A stretch of 64,000 nt of DNA from contig NZ_CP091851.1 in assembly GCF_022059845.1 (NCBI RefSeq), positions 2,418,001 through 2,482,000 on the forward strand, in the 5' to 3' direction. Source of the stretch: Terrirubrum flagellatum. Its GTDB lineage: Bacteria; Pseudomonadota; Alphaproteobacteria; Rhizobiales; Beijerinckiaceae. Shown piece after piece: positions 27,520-35,652 of the stretch; position 1 is the stretch's first letter, and the number at the start of each line of letters is the position of its first letter. The position numbers and the translations under genes were made by a program. The notes under the pieces are model-generated. The model made no database searches. It saw only the letters and a program-made list of their open reading frames with translations, and was not told the DNA's origin.

Positions 27520-28749
27520 ATGACCGTGCCCCACCCGTTCCTGATTATCCTCAATTGGTTGCAAGTTTGGCGCCTTTCAGGCGTTGCGGGCACGCTCGCG
27601 ATCATGTGCGCGGCGGCCGCGGCCCAGCCCGCGCCCAATGAGGGCGGCGCGCCGACTGTCGTCATAACGCCGGTTGGACCTCCCGAGACAGTTTTCACCC
27701 CCAGGACCGATGCCTGTGACGGAAACGACGTTCCTGACGCGCCGCTGCGCGCCTTCCGCGATCAGGACGGCAAAGTCGCCGCGTTCGGGCTTCATCACGT
27801 CAACCGGGCCTTGCGCGGCGACACGCTGGACAGGCTGAAAATAGATTGCGCTGTTGTCCTGGCCTCTGGCCATCGGGAAGACCCGGCCGCGTATGATGAT
27901 TATTCCTGGATCACAGCGACGTGGACCGATGATGGTCGGAATGTCGTGGCGCTCGTCCATCAGGAATATCACGCCAACGAACACAAGGGCCGCTGCGCCT
28001 TCTCCGACATGATGCGCTGCTGGACGAACAGCGTGCTGGTCGCGGCGTCGGGAGATGGCGGGCGCAGCTTCGCGAGACCGAAGGGATCGCCTGTGCTCGG
28101 GGCCTATCCGTTCCGGCAGGATGTCGGCCAGGGTCGCCATCGCGGCTTCTTCAACCCTTCAAATATTTTCTCGATCGGCGACGACAAATACATGTTCGCC
28201 ACGACCACCGGCTGGAGCGGTCAGAAATTCGGCGCCTGTCTGTTCCGGACTCGGACGCCCGGCGATGTCAGGAGCTGGCGCGCCTGGAATGGCAAGGAAT
28301 TCGCTGCGACATCAGGCGATCCCTACGCCGGAAGCGCCGATCCTACGAAAACCTGCGAGCCGATCGCGCCCTTCGTGACGCCGGTCGGCGCGGTGGTGAA
28401 GCATCGGGCCAGCGGCGCGTGGATCGCCGTGCTGATGGCGGCAAAAAATGATCTTTTCTTTTCGGAGCCCGGCTTCTGGGCGACGGCTTCGCGCGACCTG
28501 ATCCATTGGTCGAAGCCGACGCTCGCTCTTGCGGGGAAGACGCTCTACGACGATCCCTGCAACGCCGGCGCTGGCGTCATCGCCTATCCCTCGATCCTCG
28601 ACCGCGATGCGACGACGCGCAATTTCGAGGACATCGGCGATGCGCCAGACCTCTATTTTGCAACCATGCGCGTCGATGGCTGTCAGGTGACGTCGGATCG
28701 CGTGCTGGTCAGGCGCAAGCTCGCGATCAAAGTTATTGACGCGCGTTGA
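27520..28749 (+). CDS. Secreted protein, possible beta-propeller of the GH43/sialidase-like type
   Basis: Precursor of 409 residues with a hydrophobic N-terminus ending in AAAAAQPAP, a probable signal. The mature part has repeated blocks typical of five-bladed propellers: DDYSWITATWTDDGRNVVALVHQEYH, NSVLVAASGDGGRSF, FNPSNIFSIGDDKYMFATTTG, DLFFSEPGFWATASRDLIHWSKP. It ends with DAPDLYFATMRVDG. This resembles glycosidase-like proteins but no catalytic set is certain. The ATG at 27520 has GGGGCG close by. Confidence 0.7.
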   Translation: MTVPHPFLIILNWLQVWRLSGVAGTLAIMCAAAAAQPAPNEGGAPTVVITPVGPPETVFTPRTDACDGNDVPDAPLRAFRDQDGKVAAFGLHHVNRALRGDTLDRLKIDCAVVLASGHREDPAAYDDYSWITATWTDDGRNVVALVHQEYHANEHKGRCAFSDMMRCWTNSVLVAASGDGGRSFARPKGSPVLGAYPFRQDVGQGRHRGFFNPSNIFSIGDDKYMFATTTGWSGQKFGACLFRTRTPGDVRSWRAWNGKEFAATSGDPYAGSADPTKTCEPIAPFVTPVGAVVKHRASGAWIAVLMAAKNDLFFSEPGFWATASRDLIHWSKPTLALAGKTLYDDPCNAGAGVIAYPSILDRDATTRNFEDIGDAPDLYFATMRVDGCQVTSDRVLVRRKLAIKVIDAR

Positions 28750-29502
28750 TCACGCCGCGCGCTTCTGCGCTTTGGCGAGCTTGCGAACTTTCTTCATGTC
28801 CGCAACAAACGCCTCATATTCGCGCGCTTTCGCATCCTCGTCGGGCACGCGCAGCAGGAAAGACGGGTGCACGGTGATGAAGCCCGGAAATTCGCCGAAC
28901 ATCGTCTCGCCCCTGTTCTGTGAAATAGAGAGCGCCTCTCCCGCAAGCGCGAGCGTCGCCGTAGCGCCGAGCGCAACGACAATTTGCGGACGGACGAACT
29001 CAAGCTCCTTCATCAGCCACCAGCGATAGCGCTTCACTTCGCCCGTCGTCGGCTTCTGATGGATGCGCCGTTTGCCGCGCCGCTCGAATTTGAAATGCTT
29101 GACCGCGTTCGTGACATAGACGTCGCTGCGGTCGATCCCGACCTTTTCAAGCACGCCGTCAAGAAGCTGGCCCGCCGGCCCGACGAAGGGACGTCCCTGC
29201 AGATCCTCCTGATCGCCGGGCTGTTCGCCGACAAAGGCGATCCCGGCGCCGACAGGACCTTCGCCCAGCACGGCATGATCCGCGCCGGGCACAAGCGGCT
29301 CAGACGCCTGAATGATCCTGTTGAGTTCGGCGAGCGATTTCAGCTCAGGCTCGAACGCCGTTGCAGCGTCATTCTTGAGGTTGCGCTTCCCGGGGATCGT
29401 CGCCTCCTGTCGTCGCAAAGCGCGTCGCGGCCGCGCCAGACAGGAAATCGCTTCAGGCAGCGACAGGTTCCGCCGGCGGACGCAGGCTGCCCGCCGCTTC
29501 AC
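28750..29502 (-). CDS. udgX: UdgX-type uracil-DNA glycosylase
   Basis: Iron-sulfur uracil-DNA glycosylase superfamily member of the UdgX class, which stays covalently bound to the site after removing uracil. Family landmarks are motif A VGEQPGDQED (about 92), the UdgX-specific loop KRRIHQKP with its histidine (about H148) and motif B VHPSFLLRVP (about 212). The start is a GTG at 29502; the first 45 basic residues look atypical, and no downstream ATG exists before the domain. Many UdgX proteins are fused to a DUF4130 domain; here it is separate. It overlaps an apparent run with the ArsC-like gene, 3 bases upstream. Confidence 0.9.
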   Translation of the reverse strand: MKRRAACVRRRNLSLPEAISCLARPRRALRRQEATIPGKRNLKNDAATAFEPELKSLAELNRIIQASEPLVPGADHAVLGEGPVGAGIAFVGEQPGDQEDLQGRPFVGPAGQLLDGVLEKVGIDRSDVYVTNAVKHFKFERRGKRRIHQKPTTGEVKRYRWWLMKELEFVRPQIVVALGATATLALAGEALSISQNRGETMFGEFPGFITVHPSFLLRVPDEDAKAREYEAFVADMKKVRKLAKAQKRAA

Positions 29503-29505
29503 ATT

Positions 29506-29862
29506 TCAGCACGCAGAGGGAACGGCAGCTTCATAAATCTCCGGCTTGAAGCCGACGATGAGTTTGCCCCGGCCGAGATCGAGCACCGGCCGCTTGATCA
29601 GCGATGGCTGCGCCTGCATCAACCTGATCGCCTTCGCTTCGTCGATGTCGGCCTTGTCGGCGTCAGACAGCGCGCGAAACGTCGTCCCCGCACGGTTGAG
29701 CAGCTTCTCCCAGCCAACCTTGCGGCTCCATGTCGACAGCCTGTAGCGATCGATCCCTTCGGCCTTGTAGTCATGAAAGGCGTAGGCGACGTCGCGGGCG
29801 TCCAGCCAGTCGCGCGCCTTCTTCATCGTGTCGCAGTTCTTGATGCCGTAGATCGTAATCAT
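29506..29862 (-). CDS. ArsC/Spx-family reductase (YffB-like)
   Basis: Thioredoxin-fold protein of 118 residues: MITIYGIKNCDTMKKARDWLDARDVAYAFHDYKAEG, with the single active cysteine (about C10). Further on come RLMQAQPSLIKRPVLDLGRGKLIVGFKPEIYE. This is the YffB/ArsC-like group, glutathione-linked reductases whose substrate is often unknown. The start at 29862 is preceded by AGGCGAGCGATG-like sequence. It lies upstream of udgX (3-base gap) and divergent from the ArsR gene, sharing the operator region at 29921. Confidence 0.88.
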   Translation of the reverse strand: MITIYGIKNCDTMKKARDWLDARDVAYAFHDYKAEGIDRYRLSTWSRKVGWEKLLNRAGTTFRALSDADKADIDEAKAIRLMQAQPSLIKRPVLDLGRGKLIVGFKPEIYEAAVPSAC

Positions 29863-29920
29863 CGCTCGCCTCGCCGGCCTTGAAACATGCGCCTGCCCTG
29901 CGCGCCAGCGCTCATCAAAC

Positions 29921-29940
29921 ACTTAGGTATTGACCTAAGT
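29921..29940. promoter_or_regulatory. Perfect inverted repeat, probable ArsR operator
   Basis: ACTTAGGT and ACCTAAGT form a perfect 8-bp inverted repeat separated by ATTG, about 58 bases upstream of the ArsR start and 59 from the divergent ArsC-like gene. The size and location match ArsR-family operators, suggesting self-repression and perhaps control of the reductase. Confidence 0.65.
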
Positions 29941-29997
29941 ATTTTGTCCGGCTATCCCTCGCGCCGTGAACGAAGGGTTCGCGGAAAGGCTGATCTC

Positions 29998-30348
29998 ATG
30001 CAGACGCAAGGCGTCAGCGACGGGGCTTTGGTGGACGGCGTGTTCCGCGCCCTCGCCGATCCCACGCGCCGAAAGGTGCTGGAGAAACTGAGCGGCAGCC
30101 CCGCCTCGGTCAGCGAACTCGCAGTGCCGTTCAAGATGGCGCTGCCCTCCTTCGTCGAGCATCTCAAGGTGCTCGAACAAAGCGGGCTCGTGCGCTCGGA
30201 CAAGACGGGCCGCGTGCGAACCTACCGCCTCGCCCCCGACCAGTTGAAGGTCGCGGAAGACTGGCTCTCCCGCCAACGCACGATGTGGGAGCAGCGCCTC
30301 GACCGGCTCGACGCCTATCTCTTGGAACTCAAGGAGCAGAAGAAATGA
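29998..30348 (+). CDS. ArsR-family transcriptional regulator
   Basis: Winged-helix repressor of 116 residues. [65 protein letters not shown] is the canonical ArsR HTH without metal-binding cysteines. The start MQTQGVSD has GGAAAGG upstream. The stop overlaps the next start (ATGA), so it is translated with an SRPBCC protein, a common ArsR-SRPBCC pairing. The perfect inverted repeat upstream is the likely operator. Confidence 0.9.
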   Translation: MQTQGVSDGALVDGVFRALADPTRRKVLEKLSGSPASVSELAVPFKMALPSFVEHLKVLEQSGLVRSDKTGRVRTYRLAPDQLKVAEDWLSRQRTMWEQRLDRLDAYLLELKEQKK

Positions 30349-30815
30349 CATTCAAAATCGACCCCAAGCTCGATCTTGTTCTCGAGCGCGTCATCGACGT
30401 CCCGCGCGAACTCGTCTGGGCGGCTTGGACGCAACCCGAACATCTCAAGAAATGGTTCTGCCCCAGGCCGTGGATGGTGACAGAGTGCGAACTCGATCTG
30501 CGGCCGGGCGGAATTTTCCGCACTGTCATGCGCGGACCTGAAGGTCAGGAATTTCCGAACATCGGCTGCTATCTCGAGGTTGTTCCGAACGAGCGTCTCG
30601 TGTTCACCGATGCGCTTCAGCCGGGCTATCGGCCTTCGGAAAATCCGTTCTTCACCGGCGCGCTCATGCTCGCATCGCAAGGCGCCGGCACGAAATACAC
30701 CGCGATGGCGATCCATCGCGACGAGGCGACGCGCAAAAAGCACGAAGACATGGGTTTTCATCAGGGTTGGGGAACGGCGCTCGACCAGCTCGTCGAACTC
30801 GCCAAGTCAATGTGA
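30345..30815 (+). CDS. SRPBCC/AHSA1-domain protein
   Basis: START-like hydrophobic-pocket protein of 156 residues: [33 protein letters not shown], then [44 protein letters not shown]. It ends [18 protein letters not shown], the AHSA1 signature. It is co-translated with the ArsR gene. Ligand unknown. A strong GC hairpin (30824-30851, 11-bp arms) lies between it and the convergent RNA-ligase-like gene. Confidence 0.9.
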   Translation: MTFKIDPKLDLVLERVIDVPRELVWAAWTQPEHLKKWFCPRPWMVTECELDLRPGGIFRTVMRGPEGQEFPNIGCYLEVVPNERLVFTDALQPGYRPSENPFFTGALMLASQGAGTKYTAMAIHRDEATRKKHEDMGFHQGWGTALDQLVELAKSM

Positions 30816-30835
30816 GTGATCGCGGCCCTGCGCGC

Positions 30836-31417
30836 TCACGCGCGCAGGGCCCATTCGCCGCGCACATTATGGCGCCTGTCGCCAATGACGCTCTCGATGA
30901 GAGCGAATCTCGTCGCCATCCAACGGATTGGCTCGATCGGAACCTCAGAGATCGCGGTTGTCGCGTACATCAGCGTCATGTGTGGCGTGAATTCGCGCCG
31001 AACGGACAGGCTGACGCCGGCATCGGCGAGAACCCCGATGATGGCGCGTTGAAAACTCTTGATCGCCGCGCCGCCATCATCGCTGACGAGCACCCGGGGC
31101 TTCTGCTTGCCGCCGCGAAAGCTGACGATCCTGTCGAAGTGAATTTCAAACGGCGCTTCGCGCACTGACTCGCCAATCGCTCGCAACCCGGCGATCATCT
31201 TATCGGGTCGCATGCGCGGATCGTGAATCCCGAGCAGCGAAATGTGGAGCCGTGGCGCTTCGATCAGCTTGCCCTGCAATGAAAACAAATCGCGATCCCG
31301 CACAGCGGCGCGCGCGATGTGAGTCGCGAACTGCGCATCCGGCCTGAGCGCGAAATAGATGTTTGGATACTTCGCAACTGGGTCGTCGAACCCCGGCAGC
31401 CAAAGCTGGTCGGACAT
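30836..31417 (-). CDS. 2'-5' RNA ligase/2H phosphoesterase family protein
   Basis: 2H-fold protein of 193 residues with two HxT/S motifs: RLHISLLGIHDP and FTPHMTLMYATT. These hold the catalytic histidines of RNA 2',3'-cyclic phosphodiesterases and LigT/ThpR. N-terminal NIYFALRPDAQFATHIAR is typical. It ends close to the stop of the convergent SRPBCC gene and shares the GC hairpin there. It probably acts on RNA ends; the biological role is unclear. Confidence 0.87.
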   Translation of the reverse strand: MSDQLWLPGFDDPVAKYPNIYFALRPDAQFATHIARAAVRDRDLFSLQGKLIEAPRLHISLLGIHDPRMRPDKMIAGLRAIGESVREAPFEIHFDRIVSFRGGKQKPRVLVSDDGGAAIKSFQRAIIGVLADAGVSLSVRREFTPHMTLMYATTAISEVPIEPIRWMATRFALIESVIGDRRHNVRGEWALRA

Positions 31418-31562
31418 GCGGCCTCTCCTTCACGCGTCGTCGTGAATGTCGGCAGGCCGCCCCCGCCAACTGAATATGAGAATCCTAGACCCGCTTCATA
31501 TCCGTGTCGACATGCGCTGGCTCCATGTCAGACCTGTCACAAGCGACGGACGCCTGCAGCCG

Positions 31563-32045
31563 CTAGAGCGCCGCGATCAGTTTCTTGAGCAGCGCGTTGA
31601 GTTGCTCCTGCTCCGCTGTCGTCAGCGCGGAGAGCAGGCGCTCCTCGTTGGCGACGTGCCGCCCGATGGTGTCGTCGATCACGCGCCGGCCGGCGTCCGT
31701 CAATGCGATCAGCTTGCCGCGGCGATCACTGGGATCAGGCCGCCGTTCGACGAAGCCGGCGCGCTCCAAGCGATCGAGCCGGTTGGTCATTCCGCCCGAC
31801 GAGATCATCGTGGATTCGTAGAGGCGGGTCGGCGACAGCATGTAGGGCGCGCCCGAGCGTCGCAGCGCCGCCAGCACGTCGAACTCGCCCGGCTGCAGGC
31901 CACCCTTGGCGAAGAGCGGATTCATATGGTCGCGCATCGCCAGCTCGGCGGCGTCGAACAGGCGGCCAAACACCGCGATCGGCAAGCTCGGCAGCTCGGG
32001 GCGCTCGCGCCCCCATTGTTCAACAGCCACGTCCGCGCGATCCAT
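31563..32045 (-). CDS. MarR-family transcriptional regulator
   Basis: Winged-helix protein of 160 residues: PGEFDVLAALRRSGAPYMLSPTRLYESTMISSGGMTNRLDRLERAGFVERRPDPSDRRGKLIALTDAG. This is the MarR HTH and wing with the conserved DxR. The start at 32045 (MDRADVAVEQ) has GAGGA upstream. It is divergent from a VOC-family gene and the gap holds a 10-bp-arm perfect inverted repeat, so self- and neighbour-repression are likely. Effector unknown. Confidence 0.9.
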   Translation of the reverse strand: MDRADVAVEQWGRERPELPSLPIAVFGRLFDAAELAMRDHMNPLFAKGGLQPGEFDVLAALRRSGAPYMLSPTRLYESTMISSGGMTNRLDRLERAGFVERRPDPSDRRGKLIALTDAGRRVIDDTIGRHVANEERLLSALTTAEQEQLNALLKKLIAAL

Positions 32046-32063
32046 TCTCAGTCCTCTTGATGC

Positions 32064-32089
32064 AATGTATCTTGACACTAAGATACATT
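32064..32089. promoter_or_regulatory. Perfect inverted repeat, probable MarR operator
   Basis: AATGTATCTT (32064-32073) and AAGATACATT (32080-32089) are perfect inverted arms with a 6-base spacer, lying 19 bases from the MarR start and 63 bases from the VOC gene start. The AT-rich arms stand out from the GC-rich surroundings. The position between a divergent regulator and target is classic. Confidence 0.7.
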
Positions 32090-32151
32090 ATGTCTAGTAA
32101 CATACCAGCGAGATAATAACCGACCTCGCCCGATGCGTGAAGGAGGAACCC

Positions 32152-32559
32152 ATGACCAAAATGATTTTCGTCAATCTGCCGGTCCGCGATCTCGCGGCCG
32201 CGACCGGCTTCTATGTCGCACTCGGCGGGGCGGTGAATCCGCAATTCTCGGACGACCAATCCAAATGCATGATGCTGTCGGAGACGATCGGCGTGATGCT
32301 TCTGGTCCACGACAAGTATCGACAGTTCACCAAGCGCCCGATCGGCGACGCCAGGCGCGAAAGCCAAGCTCTGCTCTGCTTGAGTTCCGAGAGCCGCGAC
32401 GATGTGAACGCGATCGTGACGCGGGCCGTCGCGGCGGGCGGCAAGGCGGATCCCAATCCGGTTCAGGATCACGGTTTCATGTTCAACCGCAGCGTCGAAG
32501 ACCCCGACGGCTATGTCTGGGAGATCCTGTGGATGGACATGAAGCAGATGGGCGGCTGA
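32152..32559 (+). CDS. VOC-family protein (glyoxalase/bleomycin-resistance-like)
   Basis: Single VOC domain of 135 residues: MTKMIFVNLPVRDLAAATGFYVALGGAVNPQFSD, then EDPDGYVWEILWMDM. The start at 32152 has GGAGG. It is divergent from the MarR regulator and followed by a strong terminator. The substrate is unknown; it may be detoxifying. Confidence 0.88.
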   Translation: MTKMIFVNLPVRDLAAATGFYVALGGAVNPQFSDDQSKCMMLSETIGVMLLVHDKYRQFTKRPIGDARRESQALLCLSSESRDDVNAIVTRAVAAGGKADPNPVQDHGFMFNRSVEDPDGYVWEILWMDMKQMGG

Positions 32560-32586
32560 ACCCTATCTACAACTCGAAACGCAACG

Positions 32587-32613
32587 CGCTCGCTGCATGC
32601 AGCGAGCGTTTTT
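32587..32613 (+). terminator. Rho-independent terminator after the VOC gene
   Basis: CGCTCGCTGCA and TGCAGCGAGCG form a perfect 22-bp palindrome followed directly by TTTTT (32609-32613). It lies 27 bases past the VOC stop. A strong intrinsic terminator. Confidence 0.88.
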
Positions 32614-32646
32614 CGTTATGGACGGCGAAGGAGAGGAGGTTGCGCC

Positions 32647-33075
32647 TTATCCCGCGTCGTTCTTCGGCGGCATCTTCTCGAATTTCTGAATGCTCGGATC
32701 GATATGATCCCACGCGTGACCCGCGGAACTCCAGAACAGCATCTGCGGTCTGTAGCGATCGGGCTCGTCGAGACTGCCGGCGCGGACGATGAAAACATCA
32801 GGCATTGCAGGGAAGGTGAGATAAACAGGCGATCCGCATGTCGGGCAGAACGCGCAGGATTTCACGGTTCCGCCATCGCCAACGACGTCCCAATGACGCG
32901 CCTCGCCTTCCAGTTTTACGGGCGCGCCTGCGAACGTCACATAGGAGCCATGGCCGCCGCCGCTTTGCCGCTGGCACTGGCGGCATTGACAATCGCCCAT
33001 CATCACGGGCTCGGCCGCGATTTCGTAGCGAATGGCGCCGCAGGCGCACCCGCCAGTGAAAGCCTTGCTCATCAT
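32647..33075 (-). CDS. GFA-family protein (glutathione-dependent formaldehyde-activating enzyme-like)
   Basis: Zinc-binding protein of 142 residues with the GFA cysteine pattern: FTGGCACGAIRYEI, then MGDCQCRQCQRQSGGG and CAFCPTCGSPVY. The start MMSKAFTGG at 33075 has GGGAG five bases upstream; the frame extends to 33099 but the RBS favours 33075. The name is from the family; most members have no proven formaldehyde role. Confidence 0.88.
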   Translation of the reverse strand: MMSKAFTGGCACGAIRYEIAAEPVMMGDCQCRQCQRQSGGGHGSYVTFAGAPVKLEGEARHWDVVGDGGTVKSCAFCPTCGSPVYLTFPAMPDVFIVRAGSLDEPDRYRPQMLFWSSAGHAWDHIDPSIQKFEKMPPKNDAG

Positions 33076-33130
33076 GTTCTCCCGGTGAATGGCGCTCAAC
33101 GCGGCGCGTTGACGCGAAAAGATTCGCGAT

Positions 33131-33616
33131 TCAGTGCGATTTCTTCGCTACGCCCTGATCGCCGGCGATGACGCCAATATCGGGCACGACCTTCTTCCAG
33201 CCCGCGCCCATGGCCTTCAGCGCGGAGTCGTTGCGCGGCGTCACGAAACCGGAATGAACGAGGCGCAGGCGCGTGCCGCTCTCAACCTTCGTCAGCGTGA
33301 AAGTCACGACCGTATCGAGCGGCGCGCCATAACCGACATTGCCCTCATGACCGCCACGCCAGGAATAAACGAGGCGCTGGTTCGGCGTCGCTTCGATCAC
33401 CTCGCAATGAATGACGCCGTCCCATGCGCCGGCCGGCGTCGTCTGATAGGTGAAACGCTTGCCCTTCACTGGCTCGAACCCGACAGGATTCATGCGCAGC
33501 CAGCGCCCCATCAACTCGTTTGTCGTGAGCGTCTTCCAGATGATCGCAGGCGCATGCGGGAGAACTTCGTCGACGACGATGTCCTGAACATCGGATTCTG
33601 TCGCGGCGTCCATCAT
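33131..33616 (-). CDS. SRPBCC/AHSA1-domain protein
   Basis: START-like protein of 161 residues: VVDEVLPHAPAIIWKTLTTNELMGRWLRMNPVGFEPVKGKRFTYQ, then LVYSWRGGHEGN and FTLTKVESGTRLRLVHSGF. It is translated after an ArsR gene with a 4-base ATGA overlap (33613-33616). This is the second ArsR-SRPBCC pair in the window and differs clearly in sequence from the one at 30345. Confidence 0.9.
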   Translation of the reverse strand: MMDAATESDVQDIVVDEVLPHAPAIIWKTLTTNELMGRWLRMNPVGFEPVKGKRFTYQTTPAGAWDGVIHCEVIEATPNQRLVYSWRGGHEGNVGYGAPLDTVVTFTLTKVESGTRLRLVHSGFVTPRNDSALKAMGAGWKKVVPDIGVIAGDQGVAKKSH

Positions 33617-33942
33617 GAATCGATCTCCTTCAAGAGAGTGCGCAGATCAGTGAAGCGTTCGCGCCAGAACACGCCGTAATGGCTCATCCAGTCGACCAGC
33701 GGCGCAAGCCCGCGCGGCTCGGCGCGGTAATAGACCTTGCGGCCTTCGGGGCGCTCGACGACGAGGCCGGCGAGCTTGAGCGACTTCAGATGCTGGGAGA
33801 TCGCGCCTTGCGTGACGCCGCTCCCCCTGGTGAGCTCCGCGACCGTGATCTCGTCGGCGCCGACCACGCGCTCGAACAGCGCCCGCCGCGTCGGATCGGC
33901 CAGGGTGCGCATGATCGCGTTGACGGGATGGGGTTCGAGCAT
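33613..33942 (-). CDS. ArsR-family transcriptional regulator
   Basis: Winged-helix repressor of 109 residues: IMRTLADPTRRALFERVVGADEITVAELTRGSGVTQGAISQHLKSLKLAGLVVERPEGRKVYYRAEPRGLAPLVDWM. No metal-site cysteines. First gene of the ArsR-SRPBCC pair on the minus strand. Two overlapping palindromes lie just upstream (33951-33984), a likely operator. Confidence 0.9.
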   Translation of the reverse strand: MLEPHPVNAIMRTLADPTRRALFERVVGADEITVAELTRGSGVTQGAISQHLKSLKLAGLVVERPEGRKVYYRAEPRGLAPLVDWMSHYGVFWRERFTDLRTLLKEIDS

Positions 33943-33950
33943 GGAGACTG

Positions 33951-33984
33951 ATTAGCACTCACTAATTGATTAGTCAACACTAAT
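33951..33984. promoter_or_regulatory. Nested ATTAG/CTAAT palindromes, probable ArsR operator
   Basis: ACTAAT-TG-ATTAGT (33961-33974) and ATTAGT-CAAC-ACTAAT (33969-33984) are perfect and overlapping, with an extra ATTAG at 33951. The AT-rich island starts 8 bases upstream of the ArsR start codon, suggesting tandem or cooperative binding sites. Confidence 0.65.
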
Positions 33985-34230
33985 TTGATCGCAACGCCTT
34001 TGATGATCCGAAGTCTGTAACGACCGCGCCAGTCAGTGATGACGCCCTGAGGCGGCGGAGGCGGAACGCGCGGAGATTCAAGGGAGCATACCGGCTCTCG
34101 CCTCTTAAGAGCGCGACGCTCCGCAAGAGAGGCGTGCGCTCCAGCGCCTCGATGCGGATCAACGAATCTCTTCAAGAACTCTCGAATTTCTTTCATCGCA
34201 CCGGCGCTCGATTTTTTGACGATATGGCCC

Positions 34231-35208
34231 ATGCGGATCACGACATCTTTTGCGATCGGCGTCGCCTTCGCGCAGCTCCTTGCCGCCAGTCTTTCCGTGA
34301 CGGCGCAAACACCGTCCGTTGTTTCCCGCGTGAGCGCTGCGCTCCAGAACGTGAGTGATCTGATTCGCCCCGGTCGCGTCGGCTATGCGACCATCTGGGA
34401 CGGCAACAAATATGTGCAATGCAGGCGCGCAGCTCAAAAGGAAATGCGCTGTGAGGCGAGCGGCGCGACAATGCAGCCCTCGCTTCGTCGCGTTCTGACG
34501 CCGGAACGGCTGACGCGACTCGATACGCTCGGTTGGCGGCTCGATCCGAGCTTTGGCAATTATGTCAGGGTTTTCCCTGCAGAGACGACGGCGATCCGGA
34601 TCGCCGAGCAAATCACGACCGCACTTGCAGACGGTTACGACGCCAAAATCGCGGCCCTCGAAGTTGAGACCAAATGGGTTGCCGACACGCCCTGCCCGCC
34701 GCGAAACGGGCCGACCCAAAATCTGGCGGGAATGGTGAGCGACGCGCCCTCTATGAGAGCCACGTCGGTGCGAGCCTGCACATACAAGCCCGACGCAATT
34801 GCCGAAGCCACGCAGCCCGCCAACTCTGCGGCGGAACTCTTTGCCAGCCAGGGCGCGACGACCGCCAGCGAAATCCAAAGGCTCCGGATCAACAGCGAGC
34901 GGCGCGTCTACGTCATCTTCAGCGCCGATATCGGCTATGTTCAATGTGCGCCGGAAAGCTCGGTCGCGATCTATTGCGAAGCGCAGTCTGCGGAAAGCTG
35001 GCCCGCTCTTGCGGCTCTTCTGACCCCGGAACGCCTCGCCTTCCTTCGTCAGGCAGGATTCTCCGATCCCGGACGTTCTCCGAACTATTGGCGGAGCTAT
35101 TCTCTCGATCAATACGATGAAGCCGCGATTGCGCGTGAATTGCTGACGGTCCTCTACGAGGTCTACGGCTACCGCGGCGCGACGAAGCTCAAGATATCGA
35201 CGGAATAG
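34231..35208 (+). CDS. Secreted protein with an internal duplicated domain
   Basis: Precursor of 325 residues, signal MRITTSFAIGVAFAQLLAASLSVTAQ. Two related blocks of about 80 residues follow. One begins KYVQCRRAAQKEMRCEAS, continues RVLTPERLTRLDTLGWRLD and NYVRVFP, and ends ITTALADGYDA. The second begins GYVQCAPESSVAIYCEAQ, continues ALLTPERLAFLRQAGFSDP and NYWRSYS, and ends LLTVLYEVYGY. The pattern vaguely recalls TY-Chap or YbjN-like alpha/beta repeats, but I cannot assign it. Each repeat keeps a pair of cysteines. I use the ATG at 34231; an in-frame TTG lies at 34216. Confidence 0.75.
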   Translation: MRITTSFAIGVAFAQLLAASLSVTAQTPSVVSRVSAALQNVSDLIRPGRVGYATIWDGNKYVQCRRAAQKEMRCEASGATMQPSLRRVLTPERLTRLDTLGWRLDPSFGNYVRVFPAETTAIRIAEQITTALADGYDAKIAALEVETKWVADTPCPPRNGPTQNLAGMVSDAPSMRATSVRACTYKPDAIAEATQPANSAAELFASQGATTASEIQRLRINSERRVYVIFSADIGYVQCAPESSVAIYCEAQSAESWPALAALLTPERLAFLRQAGFSDPGRSPNYWRSYSLDQYDEAAIARELLTVLYEVYGYRGATKLKISTE

Positions 35209-35310
35209 ACGAGGCAAGCCACTCGATGCGTGGCCCTCGGCGTTTCATCTCCCCGCCGGGTTGAGAAAACTCGGTCGACCAGCCATGTTCGCCGGCAGGA
35301 GACAGCAAGA

Positions 35311-35652
35311 GTGCGCGCGGACTGGTACTTCCTTCTGGCGTTGATCGGGCCGATCATCGGACTCCTGCTTGTCATTGTCGCTATTCCCCTCGCGATCTAC
35401 AGCCTGTGCGCCCGCAACGCGCGGAGGGGCCTCAAGACGAGCAAGGCCGCGCTTGTTCTTTCCGCTCTGTCCATTCTGTTGTCGGTCATCCTGTGGATCG
35501 AATTGATGACCGGCCGTTTCCGAAACGGAGATCCCGTCAACTACGGCGATCCCGATTTCATATTCTATGAAGTCGTCGCCATCCTCGAAGTTGTGGCGCT
35601 GTCGATCTCTCTCCTCGGCGTCATCAGGCAGAAGGCGCGTAGCGTTTCATGA
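35311..35652 (+). CDS. Small membrane protein, paralogue of the next gene
   Basis: Protein of 113 residues with three hydrophobic segments: WYFLLALIGPIIGLLLVIVAIPLAIYSL, then ALVLSALSILLSVILWIEL and FYEVVAILEVVALSISLLGVI. A conserved ARNARRGLKTS loop follows the first. The GTG at 35311 with AGGAGA eight bases upstream is the best start. About half identical to the following gene and overlaps it by ATGA. Function unknown. Confidence 0.7.
   Translation: MRADWYFLLALIGPIIGLLLVIVAIPLAIYSLCARNARRGLKTSKAALVLSALSILLSVILWIELMTGRFRNGDPVNYGDPDFIFYEVVAILEVVALSISLLGVIRQKARSVS

Noticed and set aside
30824-30851. Hairpin between the convergent SRPBCC and RNA-ligase-like genes as a rho-independent terminator
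   Set aside because: Strong stem but no T run on either strand; it also overlaps the end of the ligase-like coding region.
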